Below are positions 49,851-59,082 of a stretch of DNA of 64,000 nt, in pieces. Within the stretch, counting starts at the first letter, position 1. Each line of letters starts with the position of its first letter. Below the pieces are notes generated by a model. The model was given only the letters and a program-made list of their open reading frames with translations, did not search any database and had not been told where the DNA came from. The stretch is from a bacterium (GTDB lineage: Bacteria; JAMCPX01), in contig JAJYUJ010000001.1 of NCBI GenBank assembly GCA_021792615.1, positions 90,526-154,525 on the forward strand. Reading direction: 5' to 3'. The position numbers and the translations under genes are program-made.

Positions 49851-50207
49851 TTACTCTTCACTTTCATGGATATAATCTTGTCTGAGTTTTTCAAATAATG
49901 GTTGTGCAGTCGGGATATCTTCTTTGACGGTTTTCCACACAACCTTTAGGTTTATGCCGAAATATTCATGAACTACTTTATCTCTCATACCGGCAATATC
50001 CCGCCAGGGTATCTTGGGATACTTTTTTCTGACCGAAGGCGGAATATTCTTTGTGGCTTCGCCGATTATTTCTATCGCCCTTACCGTAGCAAACTGTGTT
50101 TTATCTTCTTTCACAAACTCCTCATAAGATACATTCTGAAGAAACCCCTGTGCCTTGGTCATGGCGTCAAGGACGTCATTTATATAATCGAGAATTGCCC
50201 TTTTCAT
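49851..50207 (-). CDS. hepT: HepT-like (DUF86) HEPN toxin
   Basis: 'RDKVVHEYFG' (R-X4-6-H-X-Y), 'ATVRAIEIIGEATKNIP'. Confidence 0.9.
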   Translation of the reverse strand: MKRAILDYINDVLDAMTKAQGFLQNVSYEEFVKEDKTQFATVRAIEIIGEATKNIPPSVRKKYPKIPWRDIAGMRDKVVHEYFGINLKVVWKTVKEDIPTAQPLFEKLRQDYIHESEE

Positions 50208-50497
50208 ACTGTTATTACCTCTCTCAATATCTGCTTGCCGATAACAGGTTTCAGGGCATCTTTCATGACGAGATCTACTTTTATTTTAAAAATGTCGCTG
50301 AGGTAATTTTCGATCTCCATGAATGTGAAGAGTCCGGGAACTTCTTCAAATTCCACGAGTATATCTAAATCGCTTTTTTTCTTCTGCTCGCCTCGGACAT
50401 AAGATCCAAAAACTCCTATCTCTTTGATTTTGTATTTTTCCTCAAGATATGTTTTTTGCTGTTCCAAAATATTTTTTATTTGTTCAAGTCTTTTCAT
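50204..50497 (-). CDS. mntA: MntA-like minimal nucleotidyltransferase antitoxin
   Basis: 'GVFGSYVRGEQKKKSDLDILVEF' (GS-X10-DXD). Confidence 0.9.
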   Translation of the reverse strand: MKRLEQIKNILEQQKTYLEEKYKIKEIGVFGSYVRGEQKKKSDLDILVEFEEVPGLFTFMEIENYLSDIFKIKVDLVMKDALKPVIGKQILREVITV

Positions 50498-50514
50498 AAA
50501 TCTCCTTATAGCAC

Positions 50515-50567
50515 ATATTTCATGCCACCAGTACCTCGTTCAATTCCTTTATGATCTTGTTCGCATC
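50515..50567. repeat. Direct repeat copy B: 3' end of intact hsdR
   Basis: Encodes DANKIIKELNEVLVA*; pairs with 49742-49794. Confidence 0.85.
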
Positions 50568-53303
50568 TTTGCCGAAGACTTTGTAGAACTTCGAGGATCC
50601 GCCTTTTTCATAAAACGGCGCGTACTCGAAATCCTCGGTGCTTATGTTCAATGATGTTGCTATGTGGTCTTTTATGATCATGAGCCATTCCTTTTGTTCG
50701 GGTGTGAATTTCCTGCTGTCTTTTTCCTGCTCTGCCAGCCATGAGTCAAACCTATGTGCCACGGTCTCGGGAAAAGGCTCGAGCGTATCGCTTTTGCCAA
50801 TGGTAAAGCGTATAAGAGAAACGATATTTGATAAAAGTTTCTGTGGTCCCGCACCCTTTACCTTTGATCTTTCAAGCTGCTCATAAGCGTGCCAGACCTG
50901 CTCCGTAGTAAGGTAATACGGGGGTCTTTTGATGGAGTCGGCGAGCTGTTTGATTTCCTCGTAGGTGAGATGCCGGTTGCCGTAAGGCTTGCTGTAAATG
51001 ATCTGCAAGGCTGTGAGTTCGTCCTTATTCTCTTCTATAAATTTATTGAACGTATCTATAATGGTACGCGCATTCTCTTTTGCCTGAGCGTCGAAGCCTG
51101 CAAACGTAGCTTTGTCCTTGCTTACATTGTCAATAATTTGCTCGTTCCTTCTTTTTATATCAATGATGACGTTTCTCAACACGGGGTTATCAAACGGGCT
51201 GCATGCCTCTTTGACTAGCTCCTCACCTGCTTTTTTAATTTCATTATCTGTAGGGCTGTATTGCAAGGCGCCCCTGCCAAACATCAGTTTTGCTTTTTCT
51301 ACCGACTTGTCCGGATCGACAGCATCGAGCAGATTGTTGATGGCCTGTTTCAAAGTAGGAGCGGGTTTTAAATCCGCCCCTGCGATAGCCTGTTCGATCT
51401 CTTTCCGATCTTTGTCATTGAGCCCCCTCTCAACCCTTGCAAGCCTCCCCGCGAGAGACAACAGTGTATCTTCGTCCCTGTTGCCCATGGCAACGGACAA
51501 AAGGAGCTTATCGAACGGTATGTTCCTCTTCCGCTCCAGAGGTCTGGAATCGGTCTTGTCGTTCTCACACACGCCCACTGCGTCCACGATCACAAAATGG
51601 GTCTTGTTTTGTGCATCGGCCGTAACCCCTCTGAGATCATCGGATTCAATCGTTCTTGTGCCCCTGCCCTTCATCTGCTCGAAGTATACCCTTGACTTCA
51701 CATCCCTCATAAATATGAGGCATTCCAGCGGCTTTATATCGGTTCCCGTGGAGATCATATCAACGGTTACGGCTATGCGGGGATCATGAGAGTTGCGGAA
51801 AGAAGCTATTAGATTATCCGGTTTCTCACCTGTGGTTCTGTAGGTTATCTTCTTGCAGAAATCATTACCCTTGCCGAATTCCTCTCTTACTATATGCACT
51901 ATGTCCTCTGCATGAGAATCGTCCTTGGCAAAAATCAATGTCTTGGGGACCTCTTTCCTGTCCGGAAATATGTCGGTAAAAAGCTTTTCCTTGAATGTCC
52001 GGATGATTGTTCTGATCTGGTCCGGTGCGACAATACTCCTGTCGAGCTGGTTCGGCGCATACTCAAGCACCTCATCCAGCTGCTCCCATCGGAGCTTCCT
52101 TGTCAGTCTGTCGCGCTTATCCACATAATATCCGGCATCTATCTTACTGCCCTTATCGGTAATCTCGGTTTTTATTCTGTAAACGTCATAGGGGACATTG
52201 ACACCGTCCGCAACCGCGCGCTCGTGACTGTACTCCATGACAAGGTTCTGATTAAAAAATCCGATCGTCTGCTTCGATGGTGTTGCAGTAAGACCGACAA
52301 TAAACGCATCAAAGTATTCAAGTACCTGGCGCCAGAGATGATAAATAGAGCGATGGCACTCATCGGTAACTATAAAATCAAACGTTTCTATGGGTATTGC
52401 GGGGTTGTATGAAACCGGTAGCACGGGGCTGTCATTTTTTCCTCCGTTGAACAACGATTGCTCTTCAAGGGACTCGTCCAATTCAGGCTCGCCTTTGAGC
52501 ATGGAGTAAAGCCTTTGAATGGTAGTAATACAAACGCGGTTTACCGGGTCAAGGGTGTTCGAAGTGAGATGTTGAATATTATAAAGCTCTGTAAACTTTC
52601 TGCCGTCATCGGGCGTAGCATAGTTCAGGAATTCGTATTTTGTCTGACGTCCGAGGTTGCTCCTGTCAACGAGGAACAAAATCCTTTTTGCATTCGCATA
52701 TTTTATAAGACGATAAATAAAACTTATTGCGGTAAACGTTTTCCCGCCGCCGGACGCCATTTGTATCAGTGCCTTCGGCCTGGCCTGAGCAAATGATTGC
52801 TCAAGATTATGAATCGCCTCGATCTGGCAGTCCCTTAATCCGCTGGTAATAAGCTGAGGCATGTTTCTTAATTTTCCTCTTAATGTTTGTTCAGTGGATA
52901 TCCATTCCTTGAGTGTCTCTGGTTTATGAAAGGCAAATATCCCTCTTGAGCGCGTGTCCGGGTCTCTCAAATCCCTGAAATTGGTCTCTATTCCTGTGCT
53001 TTCATAAGCAAAGGGCAGCGGTTCCTGTATATGGGGAAGATTGTCCGGAATTGCATTTACATAGTTATCAGATTGCTCTGCAACACCGCTTAATGTAGTG
53101 CCTTCAGGCTTTGCCTCTATCACTCCGACAGCGGTCCTATCTACAAAGAGCATGTAATCGACAGTGCCCGATTTAACAGGGACTTCGCGTACAGCTATAC
53201 CCACGGAAGCACCGAGATTTAATTCCTGTAAATTCTGGATTTTCCAACCCGCTGCTTCAAGAAGCTGGTCAATTTTTAACCTTGCCCTTTCCTCGGGTTT
53301 CAT
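50520..53303 (-). CDS. hsdR: Type I R-M restriction (DEAD/DEAH helicase) subunit HsdR
   Basis: 'GTVDYMLFVDRTAVGVIEAKPEG', 'QMASGGGKTFTAISFIYRL', 'DFIVTDECHRSIYHLW', 'GLTATPSKQT'. Confidence 0.95.
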   Translation of the reverse strand: MKPEERARLKIDQLLEAAGWKIQNLQELNLGASVGIAVREVPVKSGTVDYMLFVDRTAVGVIEAKPEGTTLSGVAEQSDNYVNAIPDNLPHIQEPLPFAYESTGIETNFRDLRDPDTRSRGIFAFHKPETLKEWISTEQTLRGKLRNMPQLITSGLRDCQIEAIHNLEQSFAQARPKALIQMASGGGKTFTAISFIYRLIKYANAKRILFLVDRSNLGRQTKYEFLNYATPDDGRKFTELYNIQHLTSNTLDPVNRVCITTIQRLYSMLKGEPELDESLEEQSLFNGGKNDSPVLPVSYNPAIPIETFDFIVTDECHRSIYHLWRQVLEYFDAFIVGLTATPSKQTIGFFNQNLVMEYSHERAVADGVNVPYDVYRIKTEITDKGSKIDAGYYVDKRDRLTRKLRWEQLDEVLEYAPNQLDRSIVAPDQIRTIIRTFKEKLFTDIFPDRKEVPKTLIFAKDDSHAEDIVHIVREEFGKGNDFCKKITYRTTGEKPDNLIASFRNSHDPRIAVTVDMISTGTDIKPLECLIFMRDVKSRVYFEQMKGRGTRTIESDDLRGVTADAQNKTHFVIVDAVGVCENDKTDSRPLERKRNIPFDKLLLSVAMGNRDEDTLLSLAGRLARVERGLNDKDRKEIEQAIAGADLKPAPTLKQAINNLLDAVDPDKSVEKAKLMFGRGALQYSPTDNEIKKAGEELVKEACSPFDNPVLRNVIIDIKRRNEQIIDNVSKDKATFAGFDAQAKENARTIIDTFNKFIEENKDELTALQIIYSKPYGNRHLTYEEIKQLADSIKRPPYYLTTEQVWHAYEQLERSKVKGAGPQKLLSNIVSLIRFTIGKSDTLEPFPETVAHRFDSWLAEQEKDSRKFTPEQKEWLMIIKDHIATSLNISTEDFEYAPFYEKGGSSKFYKVFGKDANKIIKELNEVLVA
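51355..51381. repeat. Palindromic repeat GTAGGAGCGGGTTTTAAATCCGCCCCT inside hsdR
   Basis: Imperfect copy of 49795-49823; in frame, encodes 'AGADLKPAPTL'. Confidence 0.75.
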
Positions 53304-53435
53304 GCTTCAAACTCTTAGCATAGTTAACCCTGTTTTACTATGAATAAATAACTTTCAATCATATCACTCATGTAGATCAAAAAGCTTTTATTCTTAGTCC
53401 AATGCTTATATTACAAACTGTAAAAGGAGGGAATC

Positions 53436-54836
53436 ATGGTATATGATTTGATTATATTAGGTGCGGGTGCAGGTGGGTTTGCTGCGGCAATTCGTGCAAA
53501 TGAGCTCAAGGTGAAGACCCTCATGATAAACGACGGACTGCCGCTCGGTGGCACGTGTGTCAATGTTGGCTGTGTGCCTTCAAAGACGCTGCTTTATGCA
53601 GGTGAATTATTGCATCTTGCAAGGCATCATGGCATTCCAGGGATTGAGCTTAATGTGAAATCCTTTGATTTTCAGAAGGTTATTCAGCATGAGCTTGACC
53701 TTGTTAAGATGATGCAGAATGAAAAGTATGAAAAGGTATTGAAACGTCTTAAACATGTAACCTTTATTCAGGACAGGGCTTTTTTTGTGTCAAAAGATGA
53801 GGTCAGGGTTGATGGTAAAAACTTACGTGCAAAAAGGATTGTCATAGCGACAGGCTCCACAGCGAGCGTCCCGGCCATAGATGGTATAAAAGAAACAGGG
53901 TTTATCACACATACAGAGGCGTTAAAGTTAAAGGCATTGCCGCGGGAGTTGATCGTTATAGGTGCGGGTCCACTCGGGCTTGAGTTTGCCCAGATATATG
54001 CACGTTTTGGTGTGAAGGTTACGATTCTCGAATTCCAATCATTCATAGTTCAGCAAGGTGAAGAAGAGATCGTTAACAGGCTTGAATCATTGCTTACAGA
54101 AGAAGGCATAACAATTAAAACCCGTGCAATGGTGAAAAAGGCATACAAAAAGGGTCGTAAGAAATTCATAACATATCTTATTGATGAAAAAGAATATGAG
54201 GTCAGCGGTGACGAGATACTACTTGCAACCGGCAAGACTCCCAACACAAAAGACCTTGAACTTGATAAAGCAGGTATTGAAACAGACAGGCGCCATGCGA
54301 TTGTCGTGAATAAATATCTCAAAACAAGTAAAGATAATGTGTTTGCAGTTGGAGATGTGATAAATCAGCCATCCAGACTCGAGACAGCAGCCGGCAGGGA
54401 AGGCAGTATTGCCGCTGAGAACGCGTTGACAGGCTCAAAGCTCAAGATGGATTATGATACTGTTCCGTATACCATCTTTACTGATCCACAGCTTGCAGGT
54501 ATAGGGCTTACAGAACAGGAGCAAATGAACAGGATGAACACCTGTGCATGCAGGAGCGTCGAGTTCAAGAATATTCCCAAGGCGATTATCCTCAACAGGA
54601 CAGAAGGTTTGATCAAGATGACCGTTCACCCGAAGTCGGGCCAGATCCTCGGTGTCCACATACTCTCACCTAATGCAGGCGAACTGATTGCACAGGCTAT
54701 GATACTTATAAAGAACAAGAACACTATCTACGATGTGATCGACTCAACGCCCGTATTCCCAACACTTTCAGAGGCGATCAAGACCTGCGCTCTCGCGTTT
54801 GTGAAGGACATATCAGGGCTTTCCTGCTGTGTGTAA
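53436..54836 (+). CDS. MerA-like mercuric reductase / FAD pyridine nucleotide disulfide oxidoreductase
   Basis: 'GGTCVNVGCVPSKTLLYAGE', C-terminal vicinal cysteines 'ISGLSCCV'; no N-terminal HMA domain. Confidence 0.8.
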   Translation: MVYDLIILGAGAGGFAAAIRANELKVKTLMINDGLPLGGTCVNVGCVPSKTLLYAGELLHLARHHGIPGIELNVKSFDFQKVIQHELDLVKMMQNEKYEKVLKRLKHVTFIQDRAFFVSKDEVRVDGKNLRAKRIVIATGSTASVPAIDGIKETGFITHTEALKLKALPRELIVIGAGPLGLEFAQIYARFGVKVTILEFQSFIVQQGEEEIVNRLESLLTEEGITIKTRAMVKKAYKKGRKKFITYLIDEKEYEVSGDEILLATGKTPNTKDLELDKAGIETDRRHAIVVNKYLKTSKDNVFAVGDVINQPSRLETAAGREGSIAAENALTGSKLKMDYDTVPYTIFTDPQLAGIGLTEQEQMNRMNTCACRSVEFKNIPKAIILNRTEGLIKMTVHPKSGQILGVHILSPNAGELIAQAMILIKNKNTIYDVIDSTPVFPTLSEAIKTCALAFVKDISGLSCCV

Positions 54837-54978
54837 AGATACAGGGGCCGCCCCTGCCGAGACATTTCTCCAGTTCCTGTATTTTTTGTTGTTAAGCAAA
54901 TATTTTATACGGTCATTTTATTATTGCCAAACCGGTTTCCCGTGGTTATTATAAAAATTAATAAGGATACGTCGCTAA

Positions 54979-55632
54979 ATGAAACCATTCATTTTTAAAC
55001 AATGCACAAACATACTGAAATCCGCACAGAGGAGGGCAGGTACGATCAAAGAGCTGCTCCACGGTATCAAAGAAGTAAGTGATGCGTCTATCTTTCATCA
55101 CACCTACAAATATTTCTTAAAAGAACACATTCTTGAATATACCAATGACTTCTCCCAATGGGTTGGCCAAAGTCTGGAAGAACATACGCTTGCAGAGCAC
55201 CTTTCCAGTGTGGATCCGTTTGATTTTACCGCGGTTTCAGCTTTAAGAGAAGAAATAGTAAGAGTAATCGATGATTATCTGGCACATTTCCCTGAACCAC
55301 GGCCTGCTATGAAAGGCAATGAATTCTATTTTAATGAGTCGGCAACTATTGTTTTTCCAACAGGGGTCATAGCCCATAATCTTGCTGAATTTTTACAGGC
55401 TTTAAAATATATCGACAGCAGTTCCATATACTACCATTTTTACGAAGGAAGGATCCATGGCATGCACGGACCGGATGACTTCTCCCTGTGGTTAAAAGAA
55501 GATTTAAATGAAAAAGAACTTTCTGAAAAACTCGTGCACATCGACCCCTTTATGTATGACATTGAGGGCATGAGAAGGCTTATTGTTCAGATAGTCGAAC
55601 AGAAGGTACAAAAGGACATGGAGACACTCTAA
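54979..55632 (+). CDS. DUF5752-like protein in trehalose operon
   Basis: Two related halves 'IFHHTYKYFLKEH...DFSQWVGQSLEEHTLAEHLSSVDPFDF' and 'IYYHFYEGRIHGMHGPDDFSLWLKEDLNEKELSEKLVHIDPFMYD'. Confidence 0.65.
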   Translation: MKPFIFKQCTNILKSAQRRAGTIKELLHGIKEVSDASIFHHTYKYFLKEHILEYTNDFSQWVGQSLEEHTLAEHLSSVDPFDFTAVSALREEIVRVIDDYLAHFPEPRPAMKGNEFYFNESATIVFPTGVIAHNLAEFLQALKYIDSSSIYYHFYEGRIHGMHGPDDFSLWLKEDLNEKELSEKLVHIDPFMYDIEGMRRLIVQIVEQKVQKDMETL

Positions 55633-56850
55633 ATGTTACAACTGTCGGATTACTCGGGCATATCTCCGAAATCGGACCTCCAGCTTATCTCCAGGCTTGC
55701 AGACAAACTTTCGTCCAAGCAATTCCTTCATATAAACTCTACCAAAGCAGGCGGGGGAGTTGCCGAGATACTCGGCAGGATGATCCCGTTGTTGAGCAAG
55801 CTTGGCATCATGGTAAGATGGGAGGTTATTCAAGGGGATCAAAGGTTCTTTACCATAACAAAAAAGATCCACAACAGTTTACAGGGGCTGCCTGAAGAGT
55901 TTACGGACGATATGTGGAAGTATCATGAAGCTATCAACGAGAAGAATGCAAAAACCCTGGATTTAAATGCCGACGTAGTATTTATACACGATCCGCAGCC
56001 TGTGCCCTTAATAAAGTTCAGGGATAAGGGGCTATGGATATGGAGATGTCATATCGATGTGGCCAATCCGGTCGAGGAGGTTTGGAACAGGATATCCGCT
56101 TATGCAGGCAAATATGACGCAGCGATTTTTTCGGTGTCGAAGTTTGCAAAACAAATGCCTTTGGATGAATTCATCATAACGCCGACGATAGACCCGCTGA
56201 GCGAGAAGAACAATGATTTGACGGCAGATGAGATCAATGAGGTGGCAAGCAGGTTTAAAATTCCTCTCGATAAACCCATAATATTGCAGGTTTCAAGGTT
56301 TGACCGGTTTAAAGACCCCAAGGGCGTTATCAGGGCATACAGAATGGTAAAAAAATATAACGACTGCCGACTGGTGCTTGCCGGCAGTTCTGCAACGGAT
56401 GATCCCGAGGGAGAAGCCGTGATCCGTGAGGTGACAGAGTTTGCCGGCAGCGATCCGGATATCCACATCCTGCTGCTGCCGGCGTTTAGCGATAAAGATA
56501 TAAACGCCCTTCAGAGAATGGCAACCGTTGTGCTGCAGAAGTCCCTGAAAGAGGGTTTTGGACTGACGGTTACCGAGGCAATGTGGAAAGGCAAACCGGT
56601 TATCGGAGGTAATGTAGGCGGTATTCCTACACAGATCATCGATGGCGTTACCGGATTTCTGGTAAACTCGGAAGAAGGATCCGCCTTCAGGATCCGGCGG
56701 ATACTGAACAACCCCGATATGGCAAGTAAAATGGGCGAAAATGCAAGACAGTATGTGCGCAATCATTTTCTTATCACACGGCAGATACGTGACTACCTGT
56801 TCGTATGGTATGCAATGCTCAATAAATCCAAAAATGTCATGGAATTATGA
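55633..56850 (+). CDS. GT4 trehalose synthase-like glycosyltransferase (TreT-like)
   Basis: 'INSTKAGGGVAEILGRMIPLLSKLGIMVRWEVIQGD', 'KEGFGLTVTEAMWKGKPVIGGNVGGI'. Confidence 0.85.
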   Translation: MLQLSDYSGISPKSDLQLISRLADKLSSKQFLHINSTKAGGGVAEILGRMIPLLSKLGIMVRWEVIQGDQRFFTITKKIHNSLQGLPEEFTDDMWKYHEAINEKNAKTLDLNADVVFIHDPQPVPLIKFRDKGLWIWRCHIDVANPVEEVWNRISAYAGKYDAAIFSVSKFAKQMPLDEFIITPTIDPLSEKNNDLTADEINEVASRFKIPLDKPIILQVSRFDRFKDPKGVIRAYRMVKKYNDCRLVLAGSSATDDPEGEAVIREVTEFAGSDPDIHILLLPAFSDKDINALQRMATVVLQKSLKEGFGLTVTEAMWKGKPVIGGNVGGIPTQIIDGVTGFLVNSEEGSAFRIRRILNNPDMASKMGENARQYVRNHFLITRQIRDYLFVWYAMLNKSKNVMEL

Positions 56851-56871
56851 GATGGGATGTATGGGGTTATG

Positions 56872-59052
56872 ATGAAACTGATAGTGGTTTCCAACAGAGA
56901 GCCCTATATACACAAAAAAACAGGAAACACGATCAGTTTGGAAAAACCCGCTGGGGGACTTACCTCGGCGCTTGACAATGTCCTGAAAAATCTGAACGGA
57001 ACATGGATAGCATGGGGAAGCGGCAGCGGGGACAGGGGGGTTGTAGACGGGCGCAACTGTGTTTCCGTTCCTCAATCCGGCCCCTCATACACTCTGAAGA
57101 GGGTGTGGCTCAATCAAAACGAGGTGGACAACTATTATGCAGGATATTCCAACCGGGTCCTCTGGCCGTTATCACACCTGACCCTGGACAGGGTTTACTA
57201 TAAAAAGCAGTACTGGGATTTCTACAAAAAGGTAAACCGGAAATTTGCAGATGCCGTGATTGAACAAATGGAACAGGATATCACCGGTACCGCCGTATGG
57301 ATACACGATTACCATCTATGTCTTGTTCCCCTGTTTATCAAAGAGACGCTCTCTTCGGTAACAACCGGACATTTCTGGCACATTCCCTGGCCGGACTGGA
57401 GTACATTCAGGATATTGCCGCAGGCCAAAGATATACTCGAAGGATTGCTGGCAAACGATCTCATAGGCTTTCAGATACCATTGTTCGTTAAAAACTTTAT
57501 GAATTGTGCCCGGGAAGGTTTGAACGCGGATATCGATTATGAAAGTGCATCCGTCTTCTATAACGGGCACAGTACCCGGTTAGAATCATTTCCTATAAGT
57601 GTCGACTTTGACAGCTTCAGTTCCATGGCTCTCTCCAAGAAACAACATTCAATAAACCACTTAAGGTCGCAACTCGGTATAAAGGATGGATATACCGGAA
57701 TAGGCGTCGACAGGCTGGAATATACAAAGGCATTATTGAAAAGACTTCAGGCAATCGATCTTTTTTTTGACAAATATCACAGCTTTATAGGGAAATTTAC
57801 CTTTATCCAGATTGCGGTTCCGACACGATTAAGCGAGCCGTATATAAGTTATAAGAAATCCGTGGAAGAATTTATAAACAGGATCAATAATAAATACTCG
57901 ACAGGTACATGGAAGCCCATTGCATACATTACGACGAAAATAGAGCATAAAGACCTCTCTCTGTATTACCGCATAGCGGATGTTGCCATCATTAGCTCTA
58001 TATACGACGGCATGAACCTTGTCGCAAAAGAATACATCGCATCTCAGGTAGATGAAAAGGGTGTTATCATACTCAGCGAATTTGCCGGTGCATCGGAGGA
58101 ACTCACCGGTGCGTTGCCTTTGAATCCTTACGACATAGAGACCTTTGCCGAAACTATCAAAAAAGCCCTGCTTATGCCTGTCGAAGAAAAGAGGAGCAGG
58201 ATGAGGGCACTGCGCGAACATGTTAAAATGAATAACCTCAGGAGATGGACAGCCGATTTTATCGGGGCGCTCGGGGAATGTTATTCGTCCGTACAAGGTG
58301 CATCAAACGGTGTGTTCCTGTTTTTCGATTATGACGGCACGCTTACACCCATCGTAGATACACCCCAGGCCGCAGTACTGGATGAGCGTATTCGCGCTAT
58401 GCTCAACAGACTGAAATCGAACTATCCGGTAGCGATAATAAGCGGCCGGGCTCTTGCCGACATCATGGGCAGGGTAAATATAAAAGATATTGTCTATGCG
58501 GGAAACCATGGTGCAGAAATATGGGACGGCAGAACTATAATCACCAAAGGCTTCGAACCTTCCGATGCCGGACTGTTAAACGAATTCAAAGAAAAAATAT
58601 CGACTGCATTGATGGGCATAGGCGGTGTTATGATAGAAGATAAGACTATGACCATCAGCATTCATTTCAGGAACGTAAAACAGCAGGACAGGGAAAACAT
58701 GACGGAGAGATTCCATGCTGTTGCCGATAGTTATAAAGACAGGTTGAAGATAACCGAAGGCAATAAGGTGTTCGAGGTAAGGCCCCTCAATGCATGGAAT
58801 AAAGGGGACGCAGTCGTATGGATACTCAAAAACTTTGGGGCAGGGAAAATGCCCATCTATATCGGTGATGATACTACCGATGACGATGCATTCAAGGTAA
58901 TAAACCAAACAGGCACTTCCATTAGTATAGGTAAAAACAGCAATGCATCGTGTTACCTTGAATCACAATCAGACGTAGAAACGTTTCTGGAGTGGATCGC
59001 GGAACACAGCAGGACAGGAGGCCAGGCTTCAAATAAGAATACCATTGTATAA
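56872..59052 (+). CDS. Bifunctional trehalose-6-phosphate synthase/phosphatase (OtsA-OtsB fusion)
   Basis: 'VVSNREPYIHKKTGNTISLEKPAGGLTSALD', 'WIHDYHLCLVP', then HAD 'VFLFFDYDGTLTPIVDTP' and 'PIYIGDDTTDDDAF'. Confidence 0.92.
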   Translation: MKLIVVSNREPYIHKKTGNTISLEKPAGGLTSALDNVLKNLNGTWIAWGSGSGDRGVVDGRNCVSVPQSGPSYTLKRVWLNQNEVDNYYAGYSNRVLWPLSHLTLDRVYYKKQYWDFYKKVNRKFADAVIEQMEQDITGTAVWIHDYHLCLVPLFIKETLSSVTTGHFWHIPWPDWSTFRILPQAKDILEGLLANDLIGFQIPLFVKNFMNCAREGLNADIDYESASVFYNGHSTRLESFPISVDFDSFSSMALSKKQHSINHLRSQLGIKDGYTGIGVDRLEYTKALLKRLQAIDLFFDKYHSFIGKFTFIQIAVPTRLSEPYISYKKSVEEFINRINNKYSTGTWKPIAYITTKIEHKDLSLYYRIADVAIISSIYDGMNLVAKEYIASQVDEKGVIILSEFAGASEELTGALPLNPYDIETFAETIKKALLMPVEEKRSRMRALREHVKMNNLRRWTADFIGALGECYSSVQGASNGVFLFFDYDGTLTPIVDTPQAAVLDERIRAMLNRLKSNYPVAIISGRALADIMGRVNIKDIVYAGNHGAEIWDGRTIITKGFEPSDAGLLNEFKEKISTALMGIGGVMIEDKTMTISIHFRNVKQQDRENMTERFHAVADSYKDRLKITEGNKVFEVRPLNAWNKGDAVVWILKNFGAGKMPIYIGDDTTDDDAFKVINQTGTSISIGKNSNASCYLESQSDVETFLEWIAEHSRTGGQASNKNTIV

Positions 59053-59082
59053 ATGTAAAAATTTAATATATAAAGAAACAAC

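Noticed and set aside
49721-49942. 73-aa ORF spanning hepT 3' end and the hsdR remnant
   Set aside because: Runs out of frame across hepT and the repeat; explained by the duplication scar.
54846-54862. caggggccgcccctg near-palindrome after merA-like gene
   Set aside because: Could be a terminator, but no T-tract and imperfect; too weak to call.
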